Positions 5,999 to 7,375 of a DNA stretch of 7,375 bases are shown piece by piece. The position numbers and the translations under genes are program-made. The notes under the pieces were generated by a model that made no database searches, was not told the DNA's origin, and worked only from the letters and a program-made list of their open reading frames with translations. The first letter of the stretch is position 1; each line of letters opens with the position of its first letter. The DNA comes from Candidatus Bathyarchaeota archaeon B63. Its GTDB lineage: Archaea > Thermoproteota > Bathyarchaeia > Bathyarchaeales > DTEX01. The stretch lies in contig LUCF01000052.1 in NCBI GenBank assembly GCA_001593845.1, positions 1 to 7,375 of the forward strand, in the 5' to 3' direction.

Positions 5999-6036
5999 TC
6001 CGTTTCTCTTCTCATTCGGGAGGAAAACGGATCCGT
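5986..6036. repeat. Nested inverted repeats across the hypE stop codon
   Basis: Three related arms are present: ACGGATC at 5986-5992, GATCCGTTT at 5997-6005 and AAACGGATC at 6025-6033, the last extending into the palindrome ACGGATCCGT (6027-6036). The middle arm can pair with the left (7 bp, 4-nt loop) or with the right (9 bp, 19-nt loop), so the two hairpins exclude each other. The hypE TGA (5996-5998) sits at the junction. This may be a 3'-end RNA structure or a two-way terminator between convergent genes; no strong T-run follows. Confidence 0.5.
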
Positions 6037-6087
6037 AAAGCCCAGCAGCGGATTCGGATTTTGAATGTTACGCTGAGCAGGGACGCT

Positions 6088-7070
6088 TCATTCCCTTGAG
6101 CCCTTGCTTGATAGGATCTGCCTCGCGGCCTCGAAGTCCTCCTCCGCCTCCTTGACTGATGAGACGCCCATCATGCAGGCATACGCCTTCACCCTCCGGA
6201 AGACGTACTGGAGGGCCTCCTTATTATTCTCCCCCCAGCGAAGGGCTTTATGGCTATTATCATCCTTCCCCGATCCCTAGACTCCCTGGCGGCCTCCTCA
6301 GCCTCCCTCCTGGTTGGGAACATCATCACCCCGAGCTTGTTGATCGGCGTCACGTAGCCGTCGAAGCCCCGCAGCCCAGCCTCCCCCAGCAGACGGGCGG
6401 TCACGCCTAGATGATGCGAGCCTAGAAGGCACCGGTACCCGGCGTCCCTTGTCCTATCTATGAGCTCCCCAAGCAGGTCGATCCTTGAGAGGGCGAGGAA
6501 GTCCGTCTCCGACCCAGGTTCTATCCATCCAACTCTCCAGCTGGAAAGCCTATCTATGCTCTCCTCCCATGATCCCCAGTCTATGCTGAGCCTCCTCTGG
6601 AGCTGAGCCTCCGCGTATGGCCTCGCCGATACGAGGTTCTCCCTCCATGCTGGTCTACAGTTCAAGACCGGGTCTTCCAGCGTCCTCCTCAGAACGTCCC
6701 TCCCAAACCTCTCAGCCTCATAAACGACGTGGGTCTTCCATCTCTTGTAGTCGTTGACCCCTGCCCCGCCGATCTTAAGCGGCACGCTTATGCAGGATAT
6801 CAGGATGATCTCCGTTCCCTCCTCTTCCTCGACCTCCCTGATCGCCTCCAGATGGAGGGGGGCCAGCTCATTGAAGCGATGAGAGGAAGCCGAGAAGAAC
6901 CTCGTCCCGTAATCTATGGCCACCCTCATGACCCTCTTCATCTCATTCTTATCAGAGAATCTCTCCCGGCATTCACGGTCCCTCTCCCTGCCCTGGTAGC
7001 TTATGCCCAGGAACGGGAGATTGCCAAGGATAAGCCTCCGCATTTTTAATTCAGCCGCCAGCCTAAACAT
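6088..7070 (-). pseudogene. Aldo/keto reductase-like TIM-barrel protein, single frameshift (real or sequencing error)
   Basis: The frame from ATG 7070 (AGAGGGG at 7078-7084, 7-nt spacing) runs 293 codons to a TGA at 6189. After residue 280 (KPFAGG, 275-280) the sequence degenerates into RIIRRPSSTSSGG. In the next frame a natural barrel ending appears at once: NNKEALQYVFRR, then ACMMGVSSVKEAEEDFEAARQ, stopping at 6088-6090. One extra base in the six-C run at 6231-6236 (plus strand) would restore a 327-residue protein. The layout is that of an aldo/keto reductase-like barrel: strand RRLILGNLPFLGISYQG, a helix, AIDYGTRFFSASSHRFNE (51-68), and the C-terminal 'KP-AGG ... GVSSVKEAEE' signature. In 51-68 the positions where reductases carry catalytic Asp and Tyr appear as Ser and Phe, so oxidoreductase activity is doubtful. 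An ATG at 7043 (M10) is an alternative start. The natural substrate is unknown to me. Confidence 0.75.
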
Positions 7071-7101
7071 CCATGTTCCCCTCTACTCCATTACGTGATG
7101 G

Positions 7102-7135
7102 GGTTGATCCCTCCCGGCCATTGGGGGGATGAACC
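7102..7135. repeat. Strong imperfect hairpin between the URO-D-like and barrel genes
   Basis: GGTTGATCCC (7102-7111) pairs with GGGATGAACC (7126-7135) except for one G-G mismatch. After a bulged T at 7112, CCC (7113-7115) pairs with GGG (7123-7125) across a 7-nt loop. The stem has 12 pairs in total. It lies 32 nt upstream of the barrel gene's ATG on the minus strand, so it could be a leader RNA structure, an operator, or a processing site between two same-strand genes. The rest of the 7071-7196 gap shows only an A/T-run at 7161-7166. Confidence 0.5.
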
Positions 7136-7196
7136 TACCCTGTGATCTTGAATTCACCCCTTTTTTACGTCCGGATAGCGGCTCCTCAAAGCATCA

Positions 7197-7375
7197 TTAT
7201 AGATTCATGGGGTACCGTCCATACTTCTTTCCAACCCGCGAGAGGGTAATGCTGTTGATCGGCGGGATTCCCCTATAGATGCAGTTACTCGTAGTCAGGA
7301 AGTATCCTCCGCCAGCCGCTGCGTCCCTCACACAACGCCTCGCCTCCTCAGCTACCTGCTCCGGGCTTCCGTAGA
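7197..7375 (-). CDS. C-terminal end of a uroporphyrinogen decarboxylase/corrinoid methyltransferase family protein
   Basis: Reading the minus strand from the right edge gives 58 residues ending at TAA 7197-7199. The piece starts YGSPEQVAEEARRCVRDAAA, followed by GGGYFLTTSNCIYRGIPPIN and ending KKYGRYPMNL. This matches the last barrel segment of the URO-D family: 'G-P-E-V-EE', the GGGY strand, the Pro-Pro-x-Asn turn and a closing YGRYP. In archaea such proteins are often methyl-corrinoid methyltransferases (MtaA/CmuA-like) rather than heme enzymes, but the zinc-binding residues that would separate the two lie outside the window. It is on the same strand as the barrel gene and 126 nt upstream of it, so the two may share a transcript. 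Truncation is due to the window edge. Confidence 0.8.
   Translation of the reverse strand, partial: YGSPEQVAEEARRCVRDAAAGGGYFLTTSNCIYRGIPPINSITLSRVGKKYGRYPMNL

Noticed and set aside
5996..6061. UGA read-through or selenocysteine at the hypE stop, with 21 open codons after it and a hairpin at the stop
   Set aside because: HypE must end in its reactive Cys, and the preceding codon is exactly that Cys (PRIC). Extension would block the chemistry.
1..7375. CRISPR arrays, insertion sequences, integrase or attachment sites
   Set aside because: No regularly spaced direct repeats, transposase-like frames or tRNA-associated duplications were seen on either strand.

Overview
The window looks archaeal. 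Starts are often GTG or TTG, arginine is mostly AGG/AGA, short T-runs rather than hairpin-plus-U terminators follow genes, TATA-like boxes lie about 25 nt upstream of starts, and the nickel maturation pair is of the archaeal type (HypA with a Mrp/MinD-type HypB). A thermophilic member of the Thermoproteota/TACK lineage is my best guess; the sequence does not settle the lineage.

Layout. (a) 1-111, minus: the first 37 codons of an unrecognised acidic protein running off the left edge. (b) 112-346: gene-free, with a TATA-like box near 301-310. (c) 347-2426, plus: a two-gene sugar-acid operon, a PfkB-family 2-keto-3-deoxygluconate (KDG) kinase followed 25 nt later by a KDPG aldolase that carries an extra C-terminal VOC (glyoxalase-like) domain. 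Together they phosphorylate KDG and split KDPG to pyruvate and glyceraldehyde-3-phosphate (semi-phosphorylative Entner-Doudoroff branch, or uronate/pectin breakdown). Both resemble bacterial enzymes and may have been acquired as a cassette. (d) 2502-3637, minus: hypA and an ATPase-type hypB, overlapping by 4 nt, for nickel insertion into [NiFe] hydrogenase. (e) 3690-4805, minus: a basic protein with two SAP-like motifs, a long Lys/Arg/Pro-rich linker and a C-terminal PD-(D/E)XK nuclease-like domain. (f) 4806-4921: a divergent promoter region with a symmetric AT-rich box. (g) 4922-5998, plus: hypE, ending in the diagnostic Cys, for cyanide-ligand synthesis. Nested inverted repeats span its stop codon. 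(h) 6088-7070, minus: a TIM-barrel, aldo/keto reductase-like protein broken by one frameshift at a six-base homopolymer. (i) 7071-7196: a gap holding a strong imperfect hairpin. (j) 7197-7375, minus: the C-terminal end of a uroporphyrinogen decarboxylase/corrinoid methyltransferase family protein.

The clearest themes are sugar-acid catabolism and hydrogenase maturation. HypA/HypB and HypE act in different steps (nickel insertion, and synthesis of the CN ligands of iron) and sit on opposite strands on either side of the putative nuclease. hypC, hypD, hypF and the hydrogenase itself are not in the window. The items most worth a second look are the aldolase-VOC fusion, the SAP/PD-(D/E)XK protein, and the frameshifted aldo/keto reductase-like gene.
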